A stretch of 54,982 nucleotides of DNA from RGIG995 sp045652445 (GTDB lineage: Bacteria; Bacillota; Clostridia; Oscillospirales; UBA644): positions 1 through 54,982 of the forward strand of contig JAZRUJ010000067.1 in assembly GCA_045652445.1 (NCBI GenBank), given 5' to 3'. Position numbers and translations under genes: made by a program. Shown here piece by piece: positions 47,430 through 54,982 of the stretch. Position 1 is the stretch's first letter; every line of letters begins with the position of its first letter. The notes beneath the pieces were generated by a model. That model ran no database searches, had not been told where the DNA came from, and worked only from the letters and a program-made list of their open reading frames with translations.

Positions 47430-48464
47430 TTATAAAGAATCGGCAATGTCAAAAATCAGCCGTTCGGTCTTCTCCCAGCCCAGGCAGGGATCGGTGATGG
47501 ATTGACCGAAAACGTATTCCCCTTGGTCGACCTTTTGGGCACCGTCTACCAGATAACTTTCGATCATCAAGCCTTTGACCAGCTTGCGGATATCGTCACT
47601 CTGGCGGCAAGAATGAAGAATGTCTTTGGAGATCCGGATCTGTTCCTGCCACATTTTGCCGGAGTTGGAATGGTTGGTATCCACGATCACGCCGGGATTG
47701 GCAAGACCGGATTTTGCATACAGTTCATTCAGGCGACGCAGGTCTTCGTAGTGGTAGTTGGAGATCGCTTTTCCACTCACATCCACAAATCCCCGAAGAA
47801 TGGCGTGGGTAAGGGGGTTTCCTTCGCTCTTTACTTCCCAACCGCGATAAATAAAGGTGTGGGAATGCTGACCGGCGGTGATGGCGTTCATCATAATGGA
47901 AAGATCGCCTCCGGTGGGATTCTTCATCCCTACGGGGATATCCAATCCGCTGGCAGTCAAGCGGTGTTGCTGGTTTTCCACGGAACGAGCCCCTACGGCA
48001 ACGTAGGAAAGAATATCGGACAAATACCGGTAATTGTCCGGGTATAGCATTTCGTCGGCACAGGAAAGACCGTAATCTTTCAAGGCACTCATATGTACAT
48101 CTCGAATGGCAACGATGCCCTTCAGCATATCCGCGTCTACCGTGGGATCGGGCTGATGCAGCATGCCCTTGTAACCGTCCCCGGTGGTACGGGGCTTGTT
48201 GGTGTAGATGCGGGGAATAATGATAATTTTATCTTTCACTTGGTCTTGCACTCTGCGAAGACGGGAAACGTATTCCAAAACCGGTTCTTTCTGATCGGCA
48301 GAGCAGGGACCGATCACCAGGAGAAATTTATCGCTTTTGCCGGTGAACACGTCGGCAATTTCCTGATCCCGGGCGGATTTTACCGCCGCCATTTCTTCGG
48401 TGAGAGGGTATTGTGCTTTGATGTCCATGGGAATGGGAAGTTTCCGAAGGAAGTTCATATTCAT
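47430..48464 (-). CDS. aroF: DAHP synthase (3-deoxy-7-phosphoheptulonate synthase), class I-alpha
   Basis: 344 residues. It condenses PEP with erythrose-4-phosphate as the first step of aromatic synthesis. Motifs: LLVIGPCSADQKEP, IPRIYTNKPRTTGDGYKG, GARSVENQQHRLTASGLDIPVGMKNPTGG, VDTNHSNSGKMW and ESYLVDGAQ. It lacks the N-terminal ferredoxin-like regulatory or C-terminal chorismate mutase domain, resembling the E. coli AroF/G/H family. Oddly, it is last in the operon. Confidence 0.96.
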   Translation of the reverse strand: MNMNFLRKLPIPMDIKAQYPLTEEMAAVKSARDQEIADVFTGKSDKFLLVIGPCSADQKEPVLEYVSRLRRVQDQVKDKIIIIPRIYTNKPRTTGDGYKGMLHQPDPTVDADMLKGIVAIRDVHMSALKDYGLSCADEMLYPDNYRYLSDILSYVAVGARSVENQQHRLTASGLDIPVGMKNPTGGDLSIMMNAITAGQHSHTFIYRGWEVKSEGNPLTHAILRGFVDVSGKAISNYHYEDLRRLNELYAKSGLANPGVIVDTNHSNSGKMWQEQIRISKDILHSCRQSDDIRKLVKGLMIESYLVDGAQKVDQGEYVFGQSITDPCLGWEKTERLIFDIADSL

Positions 48465-48479
48465 AATTATTGTTCTCCG

Positions 48480-49343
48480 CTATTTTTTATCAAATTTTGC
48501 CCGGCGTGCGGTGGAAAGACGCATCATTTCCCGAAGTCCATCTCTGTCATCGGCGGCAAGATATTCCCTCATTCGATCCATTTGGGCGGTAAAGGCGTCC
48601 ATTTGTTGCAATAAGGCTTCTTTGTTGAGCAAAAACAGTTCGCTCCACATTTCGTCGTTGATCCGGGCAATCCGGGTCAGATCCCGGAAGGAGTCCCCGG
48701 TATATTTAACCAGCCGGTCGTCGTCGCTTGCACACATCAAAGAGACCGCCACACAGTGGGTCAACTGGGACAAAAAGGCGATCATGCAATCGTGTTCTTC
48801 GGGGGAAAGACGGGAGATGCGGGCAAAGCCCAGTTCTGCCCCCAGGTCTTCACAAAGACGAATGGCGTCTTCGGAATTTTCTTCCGTAGGCACAACGATG
48901 TAGTTTGCACCGTGGAAAATGGTGTCGTCGGCGTTTTCAATGCCCCCCACTTCTTTCCCTGCCATGGGGTGTACCGAAACGAATTCCACCCCCTCCGGCA
49001 GATGGGAGACTACCGGCTGAATAATACAGGACTTGACACCGGTCACGTCGGTAACCACCGTGCCGGGGCGAATCAGATGCCCGTACTGTTCCACCCACTT
49101 CAAAAGAACGGTTGGATAGAGGGCAAATACGATCATTTCCGCCCGGGAAATTAAATCCTGGTCAATTTCGCAAGAACCTTCGTCGATCATTCCGTGTTCA
49201 AAGGCATAATCCAAGGTATCCTGGCGACGGGCAAACCCGTAAATACAGCGAAAGCCTTTCTTTTTTAAAGCCATGGCGTAGCTTCCGCCCAAAAGACCCA
49301 AACCCACAATCAAAATGCGGGTATCTCGATGCAACTGAATCAT
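48480..49343 (-). CDS. tyrA: Prephenate dehydrogenase
   Basis: 287 residues. An N-terminal NAD-binding Rossmann fold (ILIVGLGLLGGSYAMALKKKG) and the TyrA motif FVSVHPMAGKEVGGIENA with the catalytic His are present. It converts prephenate to 4-hydroxyphenylpyruvate for tyrosine. There is no chorismate mutase or ACT domain. The start overlaps the aroA stop (ATGA). Confidence 0.96.
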   Translation of the reverse strand: MIQLHRDTRILIVGLGLLGGSYAMALKKKGFRCIYGFARRQDTLDYAFEHGMIDEGSCEIDQDLISRAEMIVFALYPTVLLKWVEQYGHLIRPGTVVTDVTGVKSCIIQPVVSHLPEGVEFVSVHPMAGKEVGGIENADDTIFHGANYIVVPTEENSEDAIRLCEDLGAELGFARISRLSPEEHDCMIAFLSQLTHCVAVSLMCASDDDRLVKYTGDSFRDLTRIARINDEMWSELFLLNKEALLQQMDAFTAQMDRMREYLAADDRDGLREMMRLSTARRAKFDKK

Positions 49344-50530
49344 AATTCTTCCAACCTAACGTCTACTTTTTTCAATACGTCAAAGAAATTGGGGAAACTC
49401 TTCCCCACCGCCTCGGCACCGTGAATTGTTCCGCCGTAACGGATCGCCAAAATTGCCAAGGACATCACCACCCGATGGTCGTTATGCCCGTCTAAGGGCG
49501 TTTTTGGGGGAGAAAGAGGAGTTTTTTCGATTTCGATACAATTTTCGTCTACGCGGATTTTGGCTCCGAATTTTGCCAATTCTTCCGCCATAACCGTTCC
49601 CCGGTCACTTTCTTTTATTTTCAGCCGACGGGTATCGGTCAAACGGCAGCCGTGATACAGGGCGGCAACCGTCATTAAAATGGGGGCAAGGTCAGGACAG
49701 TCGAGAATGGAAATTTCGCAAAAGCCTTTCCGCAATTTGTCAAACAACTCGTTCCAAACCCGGTCGCCTTGCTCCGTTTCGGCGTTTCTGCCGGTGAGCG
49801 TCACCTTGCCGGAAAAATCCAAAGCACCCAAAAAGGCGGCGTTAGACTCGTCTCCCTCCACCCTGGCGTCAGCGGGGAGATAGGTCTGGTTTCCGGGAAT
49901 GACAAAGGTAGTCTCGTTTTCCCGCAAAACCGAGATGCCGAATTGCTTCAGGGCGGACAGGGTCAACCGCAAATAAGAAGCACTTTCCAGGGGGGTGGTG
50001 CAGAGAATCCGACTATCCCCCGAAAGAAGCGGTAAAACAAACAAAAGCCCCGTAATAAACTGGCTGCTGACATTTCCGGGGAGGGAAAAATCCCCAGGGG
50101 TCAACGTGCCGGAAACGGAAACTGTGCTGGAACTTCTCGCCAAAGAAAGGTCCGGCAAAGATTCGTACACCGACAAGGGGCGTTCCATCAGCCGTTGGCT
50201 TCCCGATAAAACTCCGCCACCGGACAAAAGGCAAAGAGGCAGAAAAAACCGCAACGTGCTTCCGCTTTCCCGACAGGGCAAAACGGGATTTTTTGCAAAG
50301 ACGCCTCCCGTTCCGTGGACGGTGACGGTAGAACCCCGTCGCTCGGTTTTGATCCCGAGGGCGGAAAGACAATCCAACGTTGCCAAAATATCTTCGGAAA
50401 ACGCCACGTTTTCAATCACGCTGATTCCCTTTGCAAGTCCGGCACAAATCAAAAGCCGGTGTGCCATACTTTTGGAGGGCGGCACCGAAACTTCTCCCCG
50501 AGGGGAAGAAGGATAAATCGTACAAATCAT
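49340..50530 (-). CDS. aroA: EPSP synthase (3-phosphoshikimate 1-carboxyvinyltransferase)
   Basis: 396 residues, somewhat shorter than the usual ~430. Motifs: PPSKSMAHRLLICAGLA (PEP/shikimate-3-phosphate binding), PCRESGSTLRFFLPLC, GNVSSQFITGLLF and DHRVVMSLAILAIRYGG. It adds PEP to shikimate-3-phosphate. The frame continues open upstream over aroQ, but the ATG at 50530 overlaps the aroQ stop and matches the family start. Confidence 0.96.
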   Translation of the reverse strand: MICTIYPSSPRGEVSVPPSKSMAHRLLICAGLAKGISVIENVAFSEDILATLDCLSALGIKTERRGSTVTVHGTGGVFAKNPVLPCRESGSTLRFFLPLCLLSGGGVLSGSQRLMERPLSVYESLPDLSLARSSSTVSVSGTLTPGDFSLPGNVSSQFITGLLFVLPLLSGDSRILCTTPLESASYLRLTLSALKQFGISVLRENETTFVIPGNQTYLPADARVEGDESNAAFLGALDFSGKVTLTGRNAETEQGDRVWNELFDKLRKGFCEISILDCPDLAPILMTVAALYHGCRLTDTRRLKIKESDRGTVMAEELAKFGAKIRVDENCIEIEKTPLSPPKTPLDGHNDHRVVMSLAILAIRYGGTIHGAEAVGKSFPNFFDVLKKVDVRLEEL

Positions 50531-50964
50531 GCCTTTTCTCCGTGTTTTAATAACAGATCCACCGCTTCCAAATATCCGTCGGTTCCGTGTCCAACAACCG
50601 AGGCGATACAAGCGGGGCGAATATAACTGACCGAACGGAAGGATTCTCGCCGGGACACGTCGGAAATGTGAACCTCCACCGTGGGAATGCCCACCGCTTT
50701 CAACGCGTCCAAAAGAGCGATACTGGTGTGAGTATAGGCTCCGGGATTGAACACAATTCCGTCGATATTGCCGTAGGCTTGTTGAATCTGATCCACCAGA
50801 TCCCCCTCGTGATTGGATTGATAAAAGACCACTTCCACCGCCTTTTCGTGGCAATATCCCTGTATTTTCTCCAGCAAAGCGGCATAATTTTCCGTCCCGT
50901 AGATCCCCGGTTCCCGAAGTCCCAGAAGATTCAAATTCGGTCCGTTCAATACCAACAGTTTCAT
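50527..50964 (-). CDS. aroQ: 3-dehydroquinate dehydratase, type II
   Basis: 145 residues, the small dodecameric type. The active-site Tyr is in NLLGLREPGIYG, with QSNHEGDLVDQIQ, NPGAYTHTSIALLDA and the C-terminal VEVHISDV motif. It removes water from 3-dehydroquinate. Start and stop are both ATGA-coupled to neighbours. Confidence 0.97.
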   Translation of the reverse strand: MKLLVLNGPNLNLLGLREPGIYGTENYAALLEKIQGYCHEKAVEVVFYQSNHEGDLVDQIQQAYGNIDGIVFNPGAYTHTSIALLDALKAVGIPTVEVHISDVSRRESFRSVSYIRPACIASVVGHGTDGYLEAVDLLLKHGEKA

Positions 50965-52226
50965 GCAAAAAAGTCCTTTCGAATGGTTTCAACCGTGTGT
51001 TGCACCACTTCATCTACGGGAATATGGCGATCGCAGACGGTACAGTAGGTATCGTACCGTTCTTCGTATCGTTGCTTGACCGCTTCGGCGGACAACGCCA
51101 AGGGACGGTCGGGGGTGGGAAGAAGATGTTCCAATGCCCGATCCAGGAAATACAAAATTCCCGTCCGCTTCAAACTCCGCACGTTTTCCCGACGGAGAAT
51201 GGCTCCGCCGCCGGTGGCAATCACAGCTCCGGTGGTTTCGTTGCCGATGCGGCGAAGGATTTTGGATTCCAATTCCCGGAATCCTTCTTCCCCCACCTGG
51301 GCAAAGATTTGGGGAATTTCTTTTCCCGCTTCTTTCACGATTTCTTCGTCGGTGTCAATAAACGGTCTGCCCAAAACTTTTGCCAGGGCTTTCCCCACGG
51401 TGGATTTGCCGCTGCCGGGCATTCCCACCAAAACGATATTTTCTTTTTGGGCGGCAATTTCTTTGTAAATTTCCTCGGTCTGTTCGTCCATACCGTCAAA
51501 ATCTCCATCCAGGAAAATGCGGCAGGCTTTTCCCGCCTGTGCCACCAGCATATACAAGCCGGCTCCCCCGGGAATGTCACGTTCTTTGGCGTCTAACACC
51601 AAGTTTGTCCGCAGGGGATTATAGACCACGTCCACCACCCCGGACAGATTGGGAAACCGAGAAATATCAATGGGCGTTCCCGCTCGATCGGGGGTCCCGT
51701 CCGCATAAGGATACATTCCGCAAGGAGTGGTATTAATGATCACGTCTGCATCGGAATGCAACTCGTAGGCTTGGTCGAAGGTCACGTCCGGATTGTCTTG
51801 TTGCCGACCTGCAACCACCACCAAAGCGGCGTTGTTTCCCTTTGCTACCGCTTGGGCGGTGTGGGAAGTTCCTCCGGTGCCTAAGATCAGAACCTTTTTC
51901 CCCGCAAGAGAAATACCGATATGGCGGATCAAGGCGTCCATGCCGTAATAGTCGGTGTTATATCCGTACAATTCTCCGTTCCGGTTGACCACCGTGTTGA
52001 CGGCTCCGATGGACAGAGCATCTTCGTCCACGTGGGACAACATGGGAATGACCACTTGCTTATAAGGAATGGTCACGTTGATGCCCCGAAATTCCCGGCG
52101 GGCAATAAAGTCCGCCACTTCATGGGGGGCAAGTTCGGTCACTTTATAATCATAATCGGCACACCGATTGTGAATTTCTTTGGAAAAACTATGGGGCAAA
52201 TGTTCCCCGATCACTCCGTATTCCAT
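50961..52226 (-). CDS. aroE-aroK: Fused shikimate dehydrogenase - shikimate kinase
   Basis: 421 residues. The N-terminal half (1-255) is AroE: GEHLPHSFSKEIHN substrate-binding, GINVTIPYKQ catalytic Lys, ILGTGGTSHTAQA NADP-binding. The C-terminal part (about 262-421) is AroK: P-loop VGMPGSGKST, shikimate-binding DTDEEIV and ATGGGAILR. The two join with a short linker (DEQTEEIYKEIAAQKEN). It carries out two consecutive steps, omitting the aroQ step that precedes them. Fusions of these two domains occur in some Clostridia and other Firmicutes. Confidence 0.95.
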   Translation of the reverse strand: MEYGVIGEHLPHSFSKEIHNRCADYDYKVTELAPHEVADFIARREFRGINVTIPYKQVVIPMLSHVDEDALSIGAVNTVVNRNGELYGYNTDYYGMDALIRHIGISLAGKKVLILGTGGTSHTAQAVAKGNNAALVVVAGRQQDNPDVTFDQAYELHSDADVIINTTPCGMYPYADGTPDRAGTPIDISRFPNLSGVVDVVYNPLRTNLVLDAKERDIPGGAGLYMLVAQAGKACRIFLDGDFDGMDEQTEEIYKEIAAQKENIVLVGMPGSGKSTVGKALAKVLGRPFIDTDEEIVKEAGKEIPQIFAQVGEEGFRELESKILRRIGNETTGAVIATGGGAILRRENVRSLKRTGILYFLDRALEHLLPTPDRPLALSAEAVKQRYEERYDTYCTVCDRHIPVDEVVQHTVETIRKDFFA

Positions 52227-52227
52227 C

Positions 52228-53316
52228 TTATTCTCCTAAATAATCCGTTCCGAAACGCAAGGCTAACAAATCGCAAAGCCCCAAGGCGGCTACACTGTCT
52301 ACCACCACTCTTGCCCGATGGGCGATACAGGGGTCGTGACGTCCTGTCAGGGTGAAATCCACGTCGGCTCCGGAAGTAAAATCTACGGTAGGCTGGGTTT
52401 TAAAAATCGAGGGGGTGGGCTTGACGGCACACCGGAACAGCACCGGCATTCCGTTGGTAATTCCACCATTGATCCCCCCATTGGAATTGGTGACGGTAAC
52501 CACAGTATTTTCCTTCATACAAAAGGCGTCGTTGGCTTGGCTTCCCTTTTGGTCCACAAGGGCAAACCCGGCACCGAATTCTACTCCTTTGATGCCCGGC
52601 ACCGAAAAGAGCAAGTGGGAAAGGTTGCTTTCCACCGTGTCAAACCAAGGTTCGCCCACGCCGGCGGGAAGCCCCAAAACAACGGTTTCCAAAATTCCGC
52701 CCACGCTATCCCCCTCTTCCTTGGCGGAAAGAATGGCTTGTTTCATGGACGATTCTTTCTCCGGACACAAAACGGGAAAGGCTTTCCGGGAAAGAAGTTC
52801 AATATCGCTCTTATAATCTTCAAACCCACGGTCGTCAATTCCGGCACACCGAGAAAGATGGGTGCCGATCAAAATATTTTTCTTTTTCAACGCAGAAAGA
52901 GCAATGGCACCCGCCGCCACAAGACCGGCGGGGATCCGTCCGCTGAAATGACCGCCGCCCCGGGGGTCTTCGTTGCCGTGATATTTGGCATAGGCGGTAT
53001 AATCCGCATGACCGGGACGGGCTTTGCCGTAATGGGCATAATCCTGGCTATGCTGGGCCGTATTGGGAATACGGATACAAAGAGGAGTTCCGGTGGTTTT
53101 CCCCCGGTAAACGCCACTTTCAATCACAAAAGGATCTTGCTCCCGCCGTCCCGTAGACAACCCGTCGGAGGGTCTGCGGAGAGACAGTTGATGGGCAATC
53201 CATGCTTCGTCCACTTCCAGGCCGGGGGCAAGACCGTCGATGACGACCCCCACGCTGGCACCGTGGCTTTCCCCGAACAGCGTGACTGCCACCGAAGAAC
53301 CAAAGGTATTTTTCAT
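52228..53316 (-). CDS. aroC: Chorismate synthase
   Basis: 362 residues. The FMN-dependent enzyme forms chorismate from EPSP. Motifs: GESHGASVGVVIDGLAPG (His), RPGHADYTAYAKYHGNEDPRGGGHFSGR, GVEFGAGF and GGINGGITNGMPVLFR, and ARHDPCIA-like GRHDPCIAHRA near the end. It sits one base from aroE-aroK and 3 bp from aroB. Confidence 0.97.
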   Translation of the reverse strand: MKNTFGSSVAVTLFGESHGASVGVVIDGLAPGLEVDEAWIAHQLSLRRPSDGLSTGRREQDPFVIESGVYRGKTTGTPLCIRIPNTAQHSQDYAHYGKARPGHADYTAYAKYHGNEDPRGGGHFSGRIPAGLVAAGAIALSALKKKNILIGTHLSRCAGIDDRGFEDYKSDIELLSRKAFPVLCPEKESSMKQAILSAKEEGDSVGGILETVVLGLPAGVGEPWFDTVESNLSHLLFSVPGIKGVEFGAGFALVDQKGSQANDAFCMKENTVVTVTNSNGGINGGITNGMPVLFRCAVKPTPSIFKTQPTVDFTSGADVDFTLTGRHDPCIAHRARVVVDSVAALGLCDLLALRFGTDYLGE

Positions 53317-53319
53317 CGT

Positions 53320-54324
53320 TTATAACACCTCCCGCATTTGTTGTGCCAAGGTTTCAAATTCCATATAATCCATGCGATATTCCCCGATGGCGGGGCAGGT
53401 AACGACGGTGATCCCGTCTGCAAGGCATTTCTTATCGTGTGCCATGGCGGAAAGAATTTCCTCAGGATTTTCGTGATATTCCGTAGGCAGATTCAAGGAT
53501 TTCAAAATCCTCGTCAACCGATTCCGCAATTCGGGGGCGGTCATGGGGATCATGCCCAAGGCAACACATTCCCCGTGGAGCAAAGAATATCCGCTAACCG
53601 TTTCTATGGCGTGACCCAAGGTATGACCGAAATTTAAAATCCGGCGAAGACCGTCTTCTTTTTCGTCTTTCTCCACCACGTCGGCTTTGGCTTTCAGAGA
53701 ACGGTAGATCACTTCTTCGATCTTTTGGTAGGCTTCGCCCTTTTCAAAAAGGTCGAACAGTTCTCCGTCCCGGATCATCGCCATCTTTACCGCTTCCGCC
53801 ATTCCGGCGGACACTTGGCGGGGATCTAACGTCTGCAACACGTCGGGGTCTACCAAAACCCCTTTCGGCTGATAAAAAGCACCTACGATATTTTTGTATC
53901 CCTGGTAGTCTACGGCAACTTTGCCGCCCACCGAAGAATCAATTTGGGATAACAACGTGGTAGGAATATTGTAAAAATCAATCCCTCTTAAATAGGACGC
54001 CGCCGCAAAGCCGCTCATGTCTCCGCAAACACCGCCCCCTACGGCAACCACGCAATCTCCCCGGGTAAAATTATGCTCCACCAAAGCATCCAAAAGGGTC
54101 ATCCAGGTTTGGACGGTTTTGCTTTGCTCCCCTTGTTGGAAGGAAATAAGAATGGGGGTTTTGCATTGTTTTGCCACCCTTTCGGCATATTGCTTGGGAA
54201 CGCCGGAGTCGGAGACGACCAACACTTTGCGATCCAGATCAAACCATTCTCCCACCCGGGAAAGGCAACCCCGTTCTATGACTACGTCGTAAGAACGGAC
54301 TCCCAAATCCACCGTTAAGGTCAT
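53320..54324 (-). CDS. aroB: 3-dehydroquinate synthase
   Basis: 334 residues. The NAD/zinc enzyme cyclises DAHP. Motifs: VAVGGGVCGDMSGFAAASYLRG, PTTLLSQIDSSVGGKVAVDY and the metal His in ILNFGHTLGHAIE, with HGECVALGM. Slightly short (typically ~350), with a simple C-terminus. It is the second gene of the aromatic operon. Confidence 0.97.
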   Translation of the reverse strand: MTLTVDLGVRSYDVVIERGCLSRVGEWFDLDRKVLVVSDSGVPKQYAERVAKQCKTPILISFQQGEQSKTVQTWMTLLDALVEHNFTRGDCVVAVGGGVCGDMSGFAAASYLRGIDFYNIPTTLLSQIDSSVGGKVAVDYQGYKNIVGAFYQPKGVLVDPDVLQTLDPRQVSAGMAEAVKMAMIRDGELFDLFEKGEAYQKIEEVIYRSLKAKADVVEKDEKEDGLRRILNFGHTLGHAIETVSGYSLLHGECVALGMIPMTAPELRNRLTRILKSLNLPTEYHENPEEILSAMAHDKKCLADGITVVTCPAIGEYRMDYMEFETLAQQMREVL

Positions 54325-54327
54325 GGA

Positions 54328-54982
54328 TTATTCCTCCTTTAAGAGAATTTCCCGGTCGTATGCACCGGCAATTTTAATGGACGAACAAGCCTCTTTCAAC
54401 TGGGAAAGCATGGCTTTCCCCTGTTCGCCGTACAGAGAACCTTCCCCCTCCACGTAGAAATAATATTCCCAGTTGGCGTGTTTGGTGGGGCGGCTTTTCA
54501 GACACCGCAGATTGAACCCGTTTTCCCCGATAATGGAGACGGCTTTCCCCAAAGAGCCGGCTTCGTGCTTCACGGTAAAGAACATAACAAACTGTTTTTC
54601 CTTTCCGGTGGGGCGGTTTTCCCCTCGGGAAAAAACGGCGAAACGCGTGGTGTTATTGCTGCTTTCGTTGATATGCCGTTCCATCACCTGAAGCCCGTAA
54701 AGGCGAGCGGTTTCCATGCTTGCCACGGCGGCAAGATCGTGACGTCCCGCTTCCGCAACCCGGCTGGCGGCGATGGCAGTATTGGTGGCAGAGGTGGTCT
54801 TGAACCCTTTTTCCCGCAAATAGTTGGCACATTGAGACAATGCCTGGGGATGGGAAATTACTTCTTTAATCTCCTCCATTGACGTTCCGGGAACGGCGAG
54901 AAGATTCTGCACGATTTCCAGGTGGTAAATTCCGTTGATATAAAGACTTCCCTCAAAAGCACGGTCCACAACCTGGGTCACG
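54328..54982 (-). CDS. pheA: Prephenate dehydratase, C-terminal part (partial)
   Basis: At least 217 residues, cut by the right edge, so the upstream start is not seen. The prephenate-dehydratase domain shows NNTTRFAVF with the catalytic Thr, and an ACT regulatory domain (FFTVKHEAGSLGKAVSIIGENGFNLRCLKSRP...YYFYVEGEG) follows. The Phe-binding motif is KSRP rather than the classical ESRP. An N-terminal chorismate mutase may lie outside the window. It is the first visible gene of the aromatic operon. Confidence 0.92.
   Translation of the reverse strand, partial: VTQVVDRAFEGSLYINGIYHLEIVQNLLAVPGTSMEEIKEVISHPQALSQCANYLREKGFKTTSATNTAIAASRVAEAGRHDLAAVASMETARLYGLQVMERHINESSNNTTRFAVFSRGENRPTGKEKQFVMFFTVKHEAGSLGKAVSIIGENGFNLRCLKSRPTKHANWEYYFYVEGEGSLYGEQGKAMLSQLKEACSSIKIAGAYDREILLKEE

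Noticed and set aside
50531..51013. A 161-codon upstream extension of aroA.
   Set aside because: The extension reads over aroQ in another frame, shows no family similarity, and the ATGA overlap at 50527-50530 gives a better start.

Overview
The window is a chromosomal segment of a low-to-mid-GC, endospore-forming member of the Clostridia, probably an Oscillospirales- or Christensenellales-like gut or rumen anaerobe. The evidence is the Firmicutes gene order of the S10-spc ribosomal cluster, zinc-type S14 and L31, an HPr with both His15 and Ser46, the sporulation protease SpoIVB, a type III glutamine synthetase, cohesin/dockerin proteins, and many near-consensus sigma-A promoters with 17-bp spacers. 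I cannot name the species.

Region 1 (1-12,878, minus strand) is a nearly complete S10-spc(-alpha) ribosomal supercluster. It runs from a consensus promoter and a ~325-nt structured leader through rpsJ, rplC, rplD, rplW, rplB, rpsS, rplV, rpsC, rplP, rpmC, rpsQ, rplN, rplX, rplE, rpsN(Z), rpsH, rplF, rplR, rpsE, rpmD, rplO, secY, adk, map, infA, rpmJ and the start of rpsM, which is cut by the window edge. A second structured stretch lies between rpsJ and rplC.

Region 2 (12,970-26,890) is housekeeping. It holds a DUF1292 protein with an eight-cysteine tail, a probable 6S RNA, uvrC-ptsH, spoIVB, a YeiH-type transporter, two small conserved proteins, a membrane-anchored HTH protein, tRNA-Val(CAC), a large fused ABC exporter, thrC-thrB, rpmE and a DUF4349 lipoprotein.

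Region 3 (26,930-27,540) is tRNA-Gly(TCC) followed by an unusual tandem array. Each unit repeats the 3' end of that tRNA plus its terminator. Region 4 (27,580-38,070) holds a DUF5058 / membrane partner / M20 peptidase operon. It is followed by a minus-strand run of a lipoprotein, a PHP phosphoesterase, a DUF5662 protein and M18 and M29 aminopeptidases, then an RlmD-type rRNA methyltransferase coupled to a nucleotidyltransferase-like gene. Two gene remnants also lie here.

Region 5 (38,170-43,370) is a nitrogen-assimilation pair (asnA and type III glutamine synthetase), then small hypothetical genes and a diacylglycerol-kinase-family lipid kinase. Region 6 (43,367-46,496, minus strand) is the most striking part. 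It is a self-contained three-gene cohesin/dockerin module with its own promoter: a cysteine-peptidase-like SH3b enzyme ending in a dockerin, a cohesin-dockerin adaptor, and a cohesin protein anchored by a C-terminal membrane segment.

Region 7 (46,556-54,982) holds a YihY/BrkB membrane protein and an eight-gene aromatic amino-acid operon on the minus strand, pheA-aroB-aroC-aroE/K fusion-aroQ-aroA-tyrA-aroF. It is packed with ATGA overlaps and would convert PEP plus erythrose-4-phosphate to chorismate and on toward phenylalanine and tyrosine.
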